Shown piece after piece: positions 6,403 to 14,922 of a DNA stretch of 17,809 nt (position 1 is the first letter of the stretch; every line of letters starts with the position of its first letter). The position numbers and the translations under genes were made by a program. Location of the stretch: contig JANMKR010000192.1 in the NCBI GenBank assembly GCA_031372145.1, positions 1 through 17,809 of the forward strand, in the 5' to 3' direction. The stretch comes from CALMEC01 sp031372145 (GTDB taxonomy: Bacteria; Actinomycetota; Thermoleophilia; Miltoncostaeales; Miltoncostaeaceae). The notes below the pieces were generated by a model, which saw only the letters and a program-made list of their open reading frames with translations, made no database searches and had not been told where the DNA came from.

Positions 6403-6491
6403 CCGGTGACGACCTCGTCGGGTTGATACTCGCCGTCGTGATTTTCGCGTACCTCGTGTACGCGCTGCTCGCGCCAGAGCGCATGGGATGA
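6399..6491 (+). CDS. kdpF: K+-transporting ATPase small subunit KdpF
   Basis: This 30-residue peptide starts MTGDDLVGLILAVVIFA and ends ALLAPERMG. It has the KdpF pattern: one transmembrane helix, a Y-L-V-Y-A-L-L core, then P-E-R/K just before the C-terminus (E. coli KdpF is 29 residues). KdpF is a lipid-like stabiliser of the KdpABC complex in the membrane. The GTG start overlaps the stop of the preceding small gene, and the TGA overlaps the kdpA ATG (ATGA). Position and motif make the call firm despite the length. Confidence 0.93.
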   Translation: MTGDDLVGLILAVVIFAYLVYALLAPERMG

Positions 6492-8179
6492 GCTGGCCTG
6501 GCTGGGCACAAGCGCTCCTGCTCTTCGCCATGGTGGGGGTCACGACACCGCTCCTGGGTCGCTACCTGGCGAGTGTGTTCGGTGACGGGCGAGCGCCGTT
6601 CGACCGGGTGTTCCTGCCGATCGAACGCCGCCTGTACCGCCTGATCGGCGTCGACGCCGACCGCGAGCAGACCTGGGTCGTCTACGCCGTATCGCTGCTC
6701 TGCTTGAGTGCAGTGTCGGTCGTCGCCCTCTACGCACTGGAGCGCGTGCAAGGTGTGCTGCCCGGCAATCCCACCGGGGTTTCGGGCATCAATCCGTCCC
6801 TGGCGTTCAACACCGCGGTCAGCTTCGTCACCAACACCAACTGGCAGAACTACGCGGGCGAGTCGACGATGAGCCACCTGACGCAGATGGCGGGACTCAC
6901 GGTGCAGAACTTCATCTCGGCCGCCGTCGGGCTGGCGGTGGCCGTCGCGCTGATCCGCGGACTCGTGCGACGCCGTGCATCGACGGTCGGGAACTTCTGG
7001 GTCGACGTGACCAGAGGTGTGCTCCGCGTGCTGCTCCCGCTGTCGGTCATCCTGGCGCTCGTCTTCGTCAGTCTCGGGATCATCCAGAACCTCGGCGGCT
7101 TCACTCACGTGCGCACGCTGGAGGGAGCGAGCCAACTCATCCCCGGCGGCCCGGTGGCGAGCCAGGAGGCGATCAAGGAGATCGGCACCAACGGCGGCGG
7201 GTTCTTCAATGCGAACTCGGCTCACCCGTTCGAGAACCCGAACGCCATCGCCAACCTGTTGCAGATCTGGGCGCTGTTGGCGATTCCGTTCGCGCTCACC
7301 TTCGCGTTCGGACGCCTCTGTGGCGATCGCCGCCAGGGCTGGGCCGTCTTCGCGGCCATGGCCCTGCTGTGGGGCGGATCGACGGCGCTCGCGATGCACG
7401 CCGAGGCGGGCGGCAACCCGCGACTGACCCAGGCGGGCGCGGTCGCACACGCCCCCAACCTGGAGGGCAAGGAAACGCGCTTCGGCGCCCCCGCGTCCGG
7501 GCTCTACGCGGCGTCCACGACGGGCACGTCGACCGGCGCGGTCAACTCCTCTCACGACAGCTTCACCCCGGTCGGTGGCGCCGTGCCGCTCGTCAACATG
7601 ATGCTGGGCGAGGTCAGCCCGGGCGGCGTCGGCGCCGGCCTCTACTGCATGCTCGTGTTCGCGCTGCTCGCGGTCTTCCTGGCGGGGCTCATGGTGGGCC
7701 GAACCCCCGAGTACCTGGGCAAGAAGATCCAGGCGACGGAGATGAAGTTGGTGGTGTTGTACCTGCTCATCGTCCCGCTCCTCGTGCTTGGGTTCACCGC
7801 CATCTCCGTCCTGCTCGGCGGCGCGAAGCGATCCATTCAGGATCCGGGCCCGCACGGCCTGACCGAGGTGCTCTACGCGTTCACCTCCGCGGCGAACAAC
7901 AACGGGTCCGCCTTCGGTGGCCTCACCGGCAACACCGACTGGTACAACACCACGCTCGGCCTGGCGATGCTGTGCGGACGGTTCCTGCTCATGGTTCCGG
8001 TCCTCGCGATCGCCGGCTCGCTCGCGCGCAAGCAACCGGCGCCGACCGGACCCGGCACCTTCCCGACCGGCACACCGCTGTTTGCGGGACTCCTGGTCGG
8101 GGTCGTCGTCATCGTCGTCGGCCTCACCTACTTTCCGGTGCTTGCACTCGGACCCCTCCTCGAGGCGGTCACACTGTGA
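6488..8179 (+). CDS. kdpA: K+-transporting ATPase channel subunit KdpA
   Basis: This 563-residue polytopic membrane protein is the K+-selective channel-like subunit of the KdpFABC pump (E. coli KdpA is 557). The four filter regions are visible: TNTNWQNY at 115-122, GTNGGGFFNANSAHP at 233-247, GGVGAG at 379-384 and NNNGSAFGGL at 470-479. FMVGRTPEYLGKKI-like sequence follows the third filter as LMVGRTPEYLGKKI. One oddity is C387 in GLYCML, where E. coli and most relatives have Gly. ATG at 6488 overlaps the kdpF stop, and the TGA overlaps the kdpB GTG. Expression is expected under K+ limitation. Confidence 0.97.
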   Translation: MSWPGWAQALLLFAMVGVTTPLLGRYLASVFGDGRAPFDRVFLPIERRLYRLIGVDADREQTWVVYAVSLLCLSAVSVVALYALERVQGVLPGNPTGVSGINPSLAFNTAVSFVTNTNWQNYAGESTMSHLTQMAGLTVQNFISAAVGLAVAVALIRGLVRRRASTVGNFWVDVTRGVLRVLLPLSVILALVFVSLGIIQNLGGFTHVRTLEGASQLIPGGPVASQEAIKEIGTNGGGFFNANSAHPFENPNAIANLLQIWALLAIPFALTFAFGRLCGDRRQGWAVFAAMALLWGGSTALAMHAEAGGNPRLTQAGAVAHAPNLEGKETRFGAPASGLYAASTTGTSTGAVNSSHDSFTPVGGAVPLVNMMLGEVSPGGVGAGLYCMLVFALLAVFLAGLMVGRTPEYLGKKIQATEMKLVVLYLLIVPLLVLGFTAISVLLGGAKRSIQDPGPHGLTEVLYAFTSAANNNGSAFGGLTGNTDWYNTTLGLAMLCGRFLLMVPVLAIAGSLARKQPAPTGPGTFPTGTPLFAGLLVGVVVIVVGLTYFPVLALGPLLEAVTL

Positions 8180-10206
8180 CGCACGGCCAACGCATGTTCG
8201 ATCCCGCCCTGGTTCGTCGTGCCACGATCGACAGCATCCGCAAACTCGACCCGCGCGTCATGGTCAGAAACCCGGTCATGGCGATTGTGTTGGTCGGCGC
8301 CCTGCTCGTCACGTTCGTCTTCGCGCGAGACGTCTCGTCGGCGATCGCAGCGGACAACGTCTTCACCGGTCTGGTGGGGGTGTGGCTCTGGTTCACGGTC
8401 CTGTTCGCGAACTTCGCAGAGGCTCTCGCCGAAGGGCGCGGCAAGGCGCAGGCCGACACGTTGCGGCGCACGCGGGCCGAGACCAAAGCGCATCGGCGGC
8501 TGCCGGACGGCACCATCGAGGACGTGCCCAGCAGCGGTCTGACGGTCGGTGACGAGTGCGTCGCCCAGGCCGGAGACCTGATCCCGGCGGATGGGGATGT
8601 CATCGAGGGCATCGCCAGCGTCGATGAGTCGGCAATCACGGGCGAGTCTGCCCCGGTCATCCGCGAGTCCGGTGGTGACCGATCCGCAGTGACCGGAGGG
8701 ACCCGGGTGCTGTCGGACCGCATCGTCGTTCGGGTGACGGCACGACCGGGTGAGAGCTTCCTTGATCGCATGATCGCGCTGGTCGAAGGCGCGAACCGCC
8801 AGAAGACTCCGAACGAGATCGCACTCAACATCCTGCTGGCCGGGCTCACGATCGTCTTCCTCATGGCCGTCGTGACCCTTCAACCGTTCGCCGTGTTCTC
8901 AGGCGCGCGTCAGGAAATCGTCGTGCTGGTCGCGCTGCTCGTGTGTCTGATCCCGACGACCATCGGGGCGCTGCTCTCCGCAATCGGCATCGCGGGGATG
9001 GATCGCCTGGTGCAACGAAACGTCTTGGCCTTGTCGGGGCGGGCGGTCGAGGCGGCCGGCGACTGCTCGACGTTGCTGCTCGACAAGACCGGCACCATCA
9101 CGCTCGGCAACCGGCAGGCGGCGGCGTTTCTGCCGCTGGGTGGCGTCACCGAGCGCGAGCTCGCAGAGGCTGCGCAGCTCGCGAGCCTGGCTGACGAGAC
9201 CCCGGAGGGCCGCTCGATCGTGGTGCTCGCGAAGGTCCGCCACGACATCCGGGAGCGCACGCTGACCGGCGCGACCCTCATCCCGTTCAGTGCCACCACC
9301 CGCATGAGCGGCGTCGATGACGATGGACGCCAGGTGCGCAAGGGCGCGACCGATGCCGTGCGCGATTGGGTCGCCGCACAGGGTGGTGAGTGCCCCGCCG
9401 AAGTCGACGAGATCTGCAACCGAATCGGGACCGGTGGCGGGACGCCCCTGCTCGTGGCTGACGGACGCCGTCCGCTCGGTGTGGTGCACCTCAAGGATGT
9501 CGTCAAGGACGGCATGCGCGAGCGGTTCGATCGGCTCAGGGCGATGGGGATCCGCACCGTCATGATCACCGGCGACAATCCCCTGACGGCGCAGGCCATC
9601 GCCGAGGAGGCCGGCGTCGACGACTTCCTGGCGGAGGCCACACCGGAAGACAAGTTGCAGCTCATCCGCCGGGAGCAGGCCGGAGGACGGCTCGTGGCGA
9701 TGACCGGGGACGGCACCAACGACGACCCCGCGCTCGCGCAGGCGGACGTCGGGGTCGCGATGAACAGCGGGACCCAGGCGGCCCGCGAGGCGGGCAACAT
9801 GGTCGACCTGGATTCGAATCCGACCAAGCTCATCGAGATCGTGGAGGTCGGCAAGGGGCTGCTCATGACGCGGGGTGCGCTGACGACGTTCTCGGTCGCG
9901 AACGACGTCGCGAAGTACTTCGCGATCATCCCGGCGATGTTCGCGGGCACGTTCCCGGCGCTCGACCGGCTCGACGTGATGAACCTGTCGAGTCCCCGGT
10001 CGGCGATCCTCGCGGCGGTGATCTTCAACGCCCTGATCATCGTGGCGTTGATTCCACTGGCCCTGCGCGGCGTCCGGTTCCGGGCCGCAGGCGCCGCAAG
10101 CATCCTGCGGCGCAACCTGGCGATCTACGGGCTCGGCGGGCTGGTTGCGCCGTTCGTCGGCATCAAGCTCATCGACCTCGCGCTCTCGGGTCTGGGTGTG
10201 TCGTGA
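8176..10206 (+). CDS. kdpB: K+-transporting P-type ATPase subunit KdpB
   Basis: This 676-residue P-type ATPase powers K+ uptake through KdpA (E. coli KdpB is 682). The phosphorylated aspartate is D303 in DKTGTIT. The actuator loop TGES is at 155-158, and its serine (S158) matches the E. coli residue whose phosphorylation shuts the pump off. Nucleotide-domain motifs FSATTRMSG and VRKG are present. The hinge reads GDGTNDDPAL with D517, where nearly all P-type ATPases have Ala (NDAPAL). The GTG at 8176 is chosen because it forms the GTGA overlap with kdpA and has GAGGCGG seven bases upstream; ATG at 8194 is an alternative. The frame extends far upstream only as a shadow of kdpA. Confidence 0.97.
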   Translation: MTHGQRMFDPALVRRATIDSIRKLDPRVMVRNPVMAIVLVGALLVTFVFARDVSSAIAADNVFTGLVGVWLWFTVLFANFAEALAEGRGKAQADTLRRTRAETKAHRRLPDGTIEDVPSSGLTVGDECVAQAGDLIPADGDVIEGIASVDESAITGESAPVIRESGGDRSAVTGGTRVLSDRIVVRVTARPGESFLDRMIALVEGANRQKTPNEIALNILLAGLTIVFLMAVVTLQPFAVFSGARQEIVVLVALLVCLIPTTIGALLSAIGIAGMDRLVQRNVLALSGRAVEAAGDCSTLLLDKTGTITLGNRQAAAFLPLGGVTERELAEAAQLASLADETPEGRSIVVLAKVRHDIRERTLTGATLIPFSATTRMSGVDDDGRQVRKGATDAVRDWVAAQGGECPAEVDEICNRIGTGGGTPLLVADGRRPLGVVHLKDVVKDGMRERFDRLRAMGIRTVMITGDNPLTAQAIAEEAGVDDFLAEATPEDKLQLIRREQAGGRLVAMTGDGTNDDPALAQADVGVAMNSGTQAAREAGNMVDLDSNPTKLIEIVEVGKGLLMTRGALTTFSVANDVAKYFAIIPAMFAGTFPALDRLDVMNLSSPRSAILAAVIFNALIIVALIPLALRGVRFRAAGAASILRRNLAIYGLGGLVAPFVGIKLIDLALSGLGVS

Positions 10207-10778
10207 TCCGGCGACAGCTCGTGACCGCCGCCGGCATTCTCGCGGTGATGACAATCGTGTTGGGATTGGCCTATCCGCTGGTCGTGACGGAAATCGCACA
10301 CGTCGCGTTCCCCGGACGAGCCCACGGATCCCTCGTCCGGCTCGACGGGCGCGTCATCGGCTCGCGTCTCATCGGCCAGCCGTTCACCGCGCCGCGCAAC
10401 TTCCATCCGCGCCCGTCCGCCGCCGGTGACGGGTACGACGGTTCGGCAAGCGGCGCGTCCAACCTGGGACCGTCGAGCCCCACGCTCGCCGGCGCGGTGC
10501 GCGAGCGCGCCGCCGCCTACCGTGTGGAGAACAGCCTCGCCAACGACGCGCCCGTGCCGGTCGACGCGGTCACCGCCTCGGCGTCCGGCCTGGATCCCGA
10601 CATCAGCCCAGCCAACGCGAAGCTCCAAGCGCCCCGCGTCGCACGCACACGCGGTCTGCCGCTGACGACGGTGCTCACGCTCGTCACCCACCACACCGAG
10701 GGTCGACGGCTTGGCATCCTCGGCGAGCCGACGGTCAATGTCCTCGAGCTCAACCTCGCACTGGACGTGGCCGAATAG
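10203..10778 (+). CDS. kdpC: K+-transporting ATPase subunit KdpC
   Basis: This 191-residue subunit has one N-terminal membrane helix (about residues 9-28, ending in the family's LAYPL) and an extracytoplasmic domain. Family motifs include GSRLIGQPF, FHPRPSAAG, YDGSASGASNLGP, VPVDAVTASASGLDPDIS and the A..Q..RVA.TRGL segment. KdpC is thought to stabilise the complex and raise its ATP or K+ affinity. The GTG start forms a 4-base overlap (GTGA) with kdpB. Length matches E. coli KdpC (190). The stop at 10776-10778 falls inside a proposed promoter for kdpD. Confidence 0.96.
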   Translation: MIRRQLVTAAGILAVMTIVLGLAYPLVVTEIAHVAFPGRAHGSLVRLDGRVIGSRLIGQPFTAPRNFHPRPSAAGDGYDGSASGASNLGPSSPTLAGAVRERAAAYRVENSLANDAPVPVDAVTASASGLDPDISPANAKLQAPRVARTRGLPLTTVLTLVTHHTEGRRLGILGEPTVNVLELNLALDVAE

Positions 10779-10781
10779 CAT
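10776..10781 (+). promoter_or_regulatory. possible internal leaderless promoter for kdpDE
   Basis: TAGCAT fits TANNNT and includes the kdpC stop codon. It ends 8 bases before the kdpD ATG at 10790. The intervening bases (CAACCCCC) hold no ribosome site, and kdpD is the only operon member not overlapping its upstream gene. This fits separate, leaderless expression of the sensor-regulator pair. No clear -35 box is present. Confidence 0.4.
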
Positions 10782-10789
10782 CAACCCCC

Positions 10790-13273
10790 ATGGCACGCGG
10801 AACCCTGCGCATCTATCTCGGTCCCGCCCCCGGCGTCGGTAAGACGTACGCGATGCTCGACGAGGGGTGGCGTCGGCGTGAGCGCGGCACCGATGTGGTG
10901 ATCGCCATCGTCGAGACACACGGACGGGTCCACACCGCCGAGATCATGCGCGACCTGGAGGTCGTCCCGCGGCGCACCCTCGTCCACCGGGGAGCGCAGT
11001 TCACCGAACTGGACGTCGACGGGGTGATCGCGCGACGGCCGGCGGTGGCACTGGTCGACGAGTTCGCCCACACCAACGTGCCGGGCTCGCGCAACGAGAA
11101 GCGATGGCAGGACGTCCAGGAGATCCTCGCGGCCGGGATCGATGTCGTCACGACGCTCAACGTGCAGCACCTCGAATCGGTCAACGACGTGATCGAGCAG
11201 ATCACCGGCGCTCCCCAGCGAGAAACGGTGCCAGATGCGATCGTGCGCCAAGCGGACCAGATCGAACTCGTCGACATGAGCCCCGAGGCGTTGCGCAGAC
11301 GCCTCGCGCATGGCAACGTCTATCCCGCCGAGAAGGTCGATGCCGCGCTGGCGAACTACTTCCGGCCCGGCAACCTCGGCGCCCTGCGCGAGATCGCGCT
11401 CCTGTGGACCGCCGACCGCGTCGACGAAGCACTGGAGCGCTACCGGGCGCTGCACGGCATCGCGACCGTTTGGGAGACACGGGAGCGCATCGTGGTCGCG
11501 ATGACCGGAACCCCGGGCGGGGATGCGCTCGTGCGACGGGCGGCGCGCACCGCGCTGCGGACCCACGGCGACCTCGTCGGCGTCCACGTGCTTCCCCAAG
11601 ACGGGCTTGCCGCCTCGACCACCGGTGACCTGGCGCGTCAGCGCGCGCTGCTGGAGGAACTCGGCGGCGTCTACCGTGAGGTGGCCGCAGGGGACGTCGC
11701 CGAGGCACTGGTGGCGGTCGCCCACGCCGAGAACGCGACGCGCATCGTGCTCGGCGCCAGCCGCCGCACCCGGGTGCGCGAGTTGCTGCACGGATCGGTG
11801 ATCAACCGGATCATGCGCCTCGCGGCCGGCGCGTTCGACATCACGGTGATCGGCCACGAGGCGCCCACGATATCGAGCGAGGGGCGCCGCTGGGCCCGTC
11901 CAACGGCCCTCACGGGACGTCGCCGGTGGCTCGGACTCGGGGTCGCCGCGACGGTACTGCCACTGCTGACCGTCGTGCTCGTGCAGACCCAGTCGGCGAT
12001 CGCGCTCGCCAGCGCCCTGTTGATCTACCTCGTGGTCGTGATCGGAGTCGCCTCGATCGGCGGGCTCTGGCCGGCACTGGCGGCCGCGGCCGCCAGTTTC
12101 CTGGTGGTCAACTGGTACTTCACTCCGCCCTTCCGCACCTTCTCGGTCCGCGACGGCCAGAACCTCTTTGCGCTGTCGGTCTTTCTCGGGGTGGCCGTCG
12201 TCGTCAGCGCATTCGTCGAACTCGCCGCCCGTCGTGCGGCAGAGGGCACGGCCGCCCGGGCGGAGGCCGAGGCGCTCGCCCGGCTCGCCGGCATCTCACC
12301 GTTGCCGAACCTGCTCGAAGGACTCGTCCGGGCATTTGGACTCAACGGCGCCGCCGTGCTGCATCGCGTCGATGAGGCGTGGAGCGTTGACGCAACCGCG
12401 GGCGACGCCCCGACGGTGCCGAGCGCCGCCACGGGGACCATCGAGTTGGACGGCGTCCACGTGCTGGCGACCACAGGTCCGGCATTCGACGCGCGCGACA
12501 GTCGCGTGATCGCTGCGTTCACCAGAGAGCTTGCGGCGGCGCTCGAGATCCGCGAGCTCGAACGCGGGGCGGCACACGCCCAGGAACTGGCCCGCTCAGG
12601 CGAGCTGCGGGGGGCGCTGCTCGCCGCCGTCTCCCACGACCTTCGCACGCCGCTCGCCGCGATCACGGCGGCGGTGACAAGCCTGATGGCGACGGATGTG
12701 GAGTGGTCCCACGAGGCCACCCAGGAGTTCCTCGCGACCATCAACACGGAGGCCGAGCGCCTGGATGGGCTCCTCGGCAACCTGCTGGACATGAGCCGCA
12801 TCAACACCGGCGCCCTGACGCTGACCCGCCGGGCGGTTGGTCTCGACGAGGTGTTGCCCACCGCCCTCAACAGTCTTGGTCTGCGCGGGGTGTCCGTGCA
12901 GATCGACGTTCCGGAATCGCTTCCGGCGGTCGACGCCGATCCGGGCCTGCTGGAACGCGTCCTTGCGAACCTGATCGCGAACGCCATCGCACACTCTCCG
13001 GCGGGCCGCCCGGTCCGCGTCGTTGGCGATGCAACCAACGGCCACGTCGAGGTTCGGGTCGTCGACCGAGGACCGGGCATCCCGGAACGGGACCGCGATC
13101 GCGTGTTTCTTCCGTTCCAGCGGCTCGGCGACGGCCGGGGCGGAACGGGGGGCGTCGGATTGGGCCTTGCGGTTGCGAAGGGGTTCGTCGACGCGATGGA
13201 CGGCTCGCTCGAGGTGGAGGACACTCCGGGTGGAGGCGCGACGATGGTGCTCGTGTTGAGGAGCGTGCCGTGA
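10790..13273 (+). CDS. kdpD: K+-sensing histidine kinase KdpD
   Basis: This 827-residue membrane sensor kinase has the full KdpD layout. Residues 1-210 are the KdpD sensor domain with Walker A GPAPGVGKT (11-19) and a VALVDEFAHTN Walker B region. A universal-stress-protein-like domain follows (about 230-355, starting RIVVAMTGTPGG). Closely packed membrane helices lie at about 385-495, then a GAF-like linker. The phosphorylated histidine is H616 in SHDLRTPLAA, and the ATPase has an N box (NLIANAIAHSP), DRGPGIP and GTGGVGLGLAVAKG. It senses low K+ or turgor and phosphorylates KdpE. In E. coli the Walker domain also drives inhibitory phosphorylation of KdpB on the TGES serine, which is present here. 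The 11-base gap to kdpC lacks a ribosome site. Confidence 0.96.
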   Translation: MARGTLRIYLGPAPGVGKTYAMLDEGWRRRERGTDVVIAIVETHGRVHTAEIMRDLEVVPRRTLVHRGAQFTELDVDGVIARRPAVALVDEFAHTNVPGSRNEKRWQDVQEILAAGIDVVTTLNVQHLESVNDVIEQITGAPQRETVPDAIVRQADQIELVDMSPEALRRRLAHGNVYPAEKVDAALANYFRPGNLGALREIALLWTADRVDEALERYRALHGIATVWETRERIVVAMTGTPGGDALVRRAARTALRTHGDLVGVHVLPQDGLAASTTGDLARQRALLEELGGVYREVAAGDVAEALVAVAHAENATRIVLGASRRTRVRELLHGSVINRIMRLAAGAFDITVIGHEAPTISSEGRRWARPTALTGRRRWLGLGVAATVLPLLTVVLVQTQSAIALASALLIYLVVVIGVASIGGLWPALAAAAASFLVVNWYFTPPFRTFSVRDGQNLFALSVFLGVAVVVSAFVELAARRAAEGTAARAEAEALARLAGISPLPNLLEGLVRAFGLNGAAVLHRVDEAWSVDATAGDAPTVPSAATGTIELDGVHVLATTGPAFDARDSRVIAAFTRELAAALEIRELERGAAHAQELARSGELRGALLAAVSHDLRTPLAAITAAVTSLMATDVEWSHEATQEFLATINTEAERLDGLLGNLLDMSRINTGALTLTRRAVGLDEVLPTALNSLGLRGVSVQIDVPESLPAVDADPGLLERVLANLIANAIAHSPAGRPVRVVGDATNGHVEVRVVDRGPGIPERDRDRVFLPFQRLGDGRGGTGGVGLGLAVAKGFVDAMDGSLEVEDTPGGGATMVLVLRSVP

Positions 13274-13956
13274 GCCGTGTGCTGGTCGTCGACGACGAGC
13301 CCCAGATCCTCCGCGCCCTGGGCACCAACCTGAAGGTTCGCGGCTACGAGGTCGACCTGGCCCCGACCGGCGAGCAGGCGCTCGAGATCGCGGCCCTGCG
13401 GCCACCGGACGCGGTCATTCTGGACCTCGGTCTGCCCGGCATCGACGGCATCGAGGTGATCGGCGGGCTTCGGGGGTGGACCCAGGCGCCGATCATCGTC
13501 CTGTCGGTACGGGGCGAGGAGGCCGACAAGGTGGGAGCGCTCGACGCCGGCGCCGACGACTATGTGACGAAGCCGTTCGCGATGGGCGAACTGCTCGCCC
13601 GGCTCCGGGCCGCGCTCCGGCGGGTCTCACCCGATGTCGTGGCGGCATCGGTGGCGACCGAGGCTTTCACGATCGACCTGGCGGCCAAGCGCGCCACGAC
13701 CGCCGCCGGCCCGGTCAGGTTGACGCCCACCGAATGGCACATCGTCGAGATCCTGGTCTGCAACGAAGGCAAGCTGGTGACCCAGCGGCAGCTGCTGCAG
13801 GAGGTCTGGGGACCCAGATACGAGCGTGAGACGAACTACCTGCGTGGGTTCCTGGCGCAGATTCGGCGCAAATTGGAACCGGATCCGGCGCACCCCAAGT
13901 TCTTCATCACCGAGCCCGGGATCGGCTATCGCTTCCAGTCTCGCGACCCGTGGTGA
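13270..13956 (+). CDS. kdpE: KdpE response regulator, OmpR family
   Basis: This 228-residue response regulator activates kdp transcription once phosphorylated by KdpD. The receiver has the acidic pair D8/D9, the phospho-acceptor D52 in ILDLGLPG, S79 and K101 in DDYVTKPF. The C-terminal winged helix has LTPTEWHIVEILV, LVTQRQLLQEVWG and a wing ending GIGYRF. The GTG start overlaps the kdpD stop (GTGA) and has GAGGAG six bases upstream, so the pair is translationally coupled. The gene ends 29 bases from the convergent PRC-barrel gene. The gap shows no strong hairpin terminator, only a 4-base GTGG/CCAC stem. Confidence 0.97.
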   Translation: MSRVLVVDDEPQILRALGTNLKVRGYEVDLAPTGEQALEIAALRPPDAVILDLGLPGIDGIEVIGGLRGWTQAPIIVLSVRGEEADKVGALDAGADDYVTKPFAMGELLARLRAALRRVSPDVVAASVATEAFTIDLAAKRATTAAGPVRLTPTEWHIVEILVCNEGKLVTQRQLLQEVWGPRYERETNYLRGFLAQIRRKLEPDPAHPKFFITEPGIGYRFQSRDPW

Positions 13957-13985
13957 CGGCCACCGGGCATCAGGCAGACGCTCGG

Positions 13986-14318
13986 TCAGCCCTCAGATCG
14001 GCGCCGGCGTAGGCGGCGCGCAGCCCGGCGGGCCTCGGTGTCGAGCGCACCGAAGAGCCCGTCGGCGCCGGGAAGCCCTGCCACCGCAGCGCTGTCGATC
14101 TCGAGGTCGACTTGCCGAAGCGTGAGCCCCGCGACCTCGGGCGCATCGACGAAGCGCTTGCCGTCGTCGGTCTGGATGACCAGGCCGTCGAAGATGCGTT
14201 CGCGCATGTGGTGCTGGACCTTGTGGACCGTCCCGACGGTCACACCGTCGCTCGCGACGACCGGGGTGCCTTTCGGCAGCACCAGGTACCCGATGGGCTC
14301 GTCCAGGTCGTCGCTCAT
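13986..14318 (-). CDS. PRC-barrel-like small protein
   Basis: This 110-residue protein has an N-terminal segment (IGYLVLPKGTPVVASDGVTV through GLVIQTDDGKRFVDAPEVAGL) with the beta-strand pattern of PRC-barrel or DUF2171-like domains: a start strand, a DG.xxGxV turn, then a strand reporting F-DGLVI. The C-terminus is Arg-rich (ARRAARRLRRRR), suggesting nucleic-acid or membrane-surface contact. The ATG overlaps the recR stop by four bases (ATGA), and GGAGGGAG lies just upstream, so it is the last gene of the dnaX-ybaB-recR operon. Function is unknown. PRC-barrels act in RNA processing and as surface modules in other proteins. Confidence 0.7.
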   Translation of the reverse strand: MSDDLDEPIGYLVLPKGTPVVASDGVTVGTVHKVQHHMRERIFDGLVIQTDDGKRFVDAPEVAGLTLRQVDLEIDSAAVAGLPGADGLFGALDTEARRAARRLRRRRSEG

Positions 14319-14914
14319 ATCTCCCTCCGTCCCAAGAACGCCCGTCCCAACGTCAACTCATCCGCGTGTTCCAGGTCCGCCCCGACCGGCAGTCCGCTCG
14401 CCAAGCGCGTCACCCGGACCTTGCCACGCACCAGGTCCGCCAGGTACAGGGCCGTGGCCTCGCCCGACATGGTCGGGTTGGTGGCGATGACGAGCTCTTG
14501 TACGCCGTCGCGATCGATCCGTGCGATCAGGTCGTCCAGGCGCAAGTCCTCGGGATCGATCCCGTCGATCGGCGAGAGCGCCCCGCCCAGCACGTGGTAG
14601 CGGCCACGGTACTCGTGCATGCGCTCGATCGGCACGATGGCCGACGGCTCCTCCACGGCGCACAGAAGGGTCGGATCGCGGCGTGGATCCAGGCAGATCG
14701 TGCACCGCTCCTCCTCGGCGTAGCCGAAGCATTCCGCACACGGACGCAGACGTTCCTTGACCTCGATCAGCGCCTCGGCCAGCGCACGCGCCCGCTCGGG
14801 CGGAGCCTTCATGACGTGGAACGCCAGGCGTTCGGCCGACCGGGGGCCCAGCCCCGGCAGCCGCGCCAGCTCGGCGACGAGCCGCTCGACCGACGACGGG
14901 AGGATCGACGACAC
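14315..14914 (-). CDS. recR: recombination mediator protein RecR
   Basis: This 199-residue protein is RecR, which works with RecF/RecO to load RecA at gaps. The helix-hairpin-helix ARLPGLGPRSAERLAFH is at 17-33. The zinc finger has C59, C62, C71 and C74. The Toprim domain follows with CAVEEPSAIVPIER, YHVLGGALSPIDGIDPEDL and ATNPTMSGEATALYL. The C-terminal ASGLPVGADLEHADELTLGRAFLGRR is canonical. Length is typical (about 200). The GTG start lies 8 bases after the ybaB stop, with no strong ribosome site, suggesting coupling to ybaB. The PRC-like gene overlaps its end. Confidence 0.98.
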   Translation of the reverse strand: MSSILPSSVERLVAELARLPGLGPRSAERLAFHVMKAPPERARALAEALIEVKERLRPCAECFGYAEEERCTICLDPRRDPTLLCAVEEPSAIVPIERMHEYRGRYHVLGGALSPIDGIDPEDLRLDDLIARIDRDGVQELVIATNPTMSGEATALYLADLVRGKVRVTRLASGLPVGADLEHADELTLGRAFLGRREI

Positions 14915-14922
14915 GGCAGCCG

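Noticed and set aside
6344..8035. 563-codon open frame on the minus strand across kdpA
   Set aside because: Antisense shadow of kdpA; the translation is low-complexity (Arg, Glu, His, Gln-rich) with no domain, as expected from high-G+C coding DNA.
8899..10299. Two long minus-strand frames (466 and 401 codons) across kdpB
   Set aside because: Shadows of the P-type ATPase gene, which has every family motif in the + frame.
12025..13224. 399-codon minus-strand frame across kdpD
   Set aside because: Ser/Arg/Thr-rich shadow of the histidine kinase domain.
13957..13985. Terminator between convergent kdpE and the PRC-barrel gene
   Set aside because: Only a 4-base GTGG/CCAC stem just at the kdpE end and no T-run; not enough to call.
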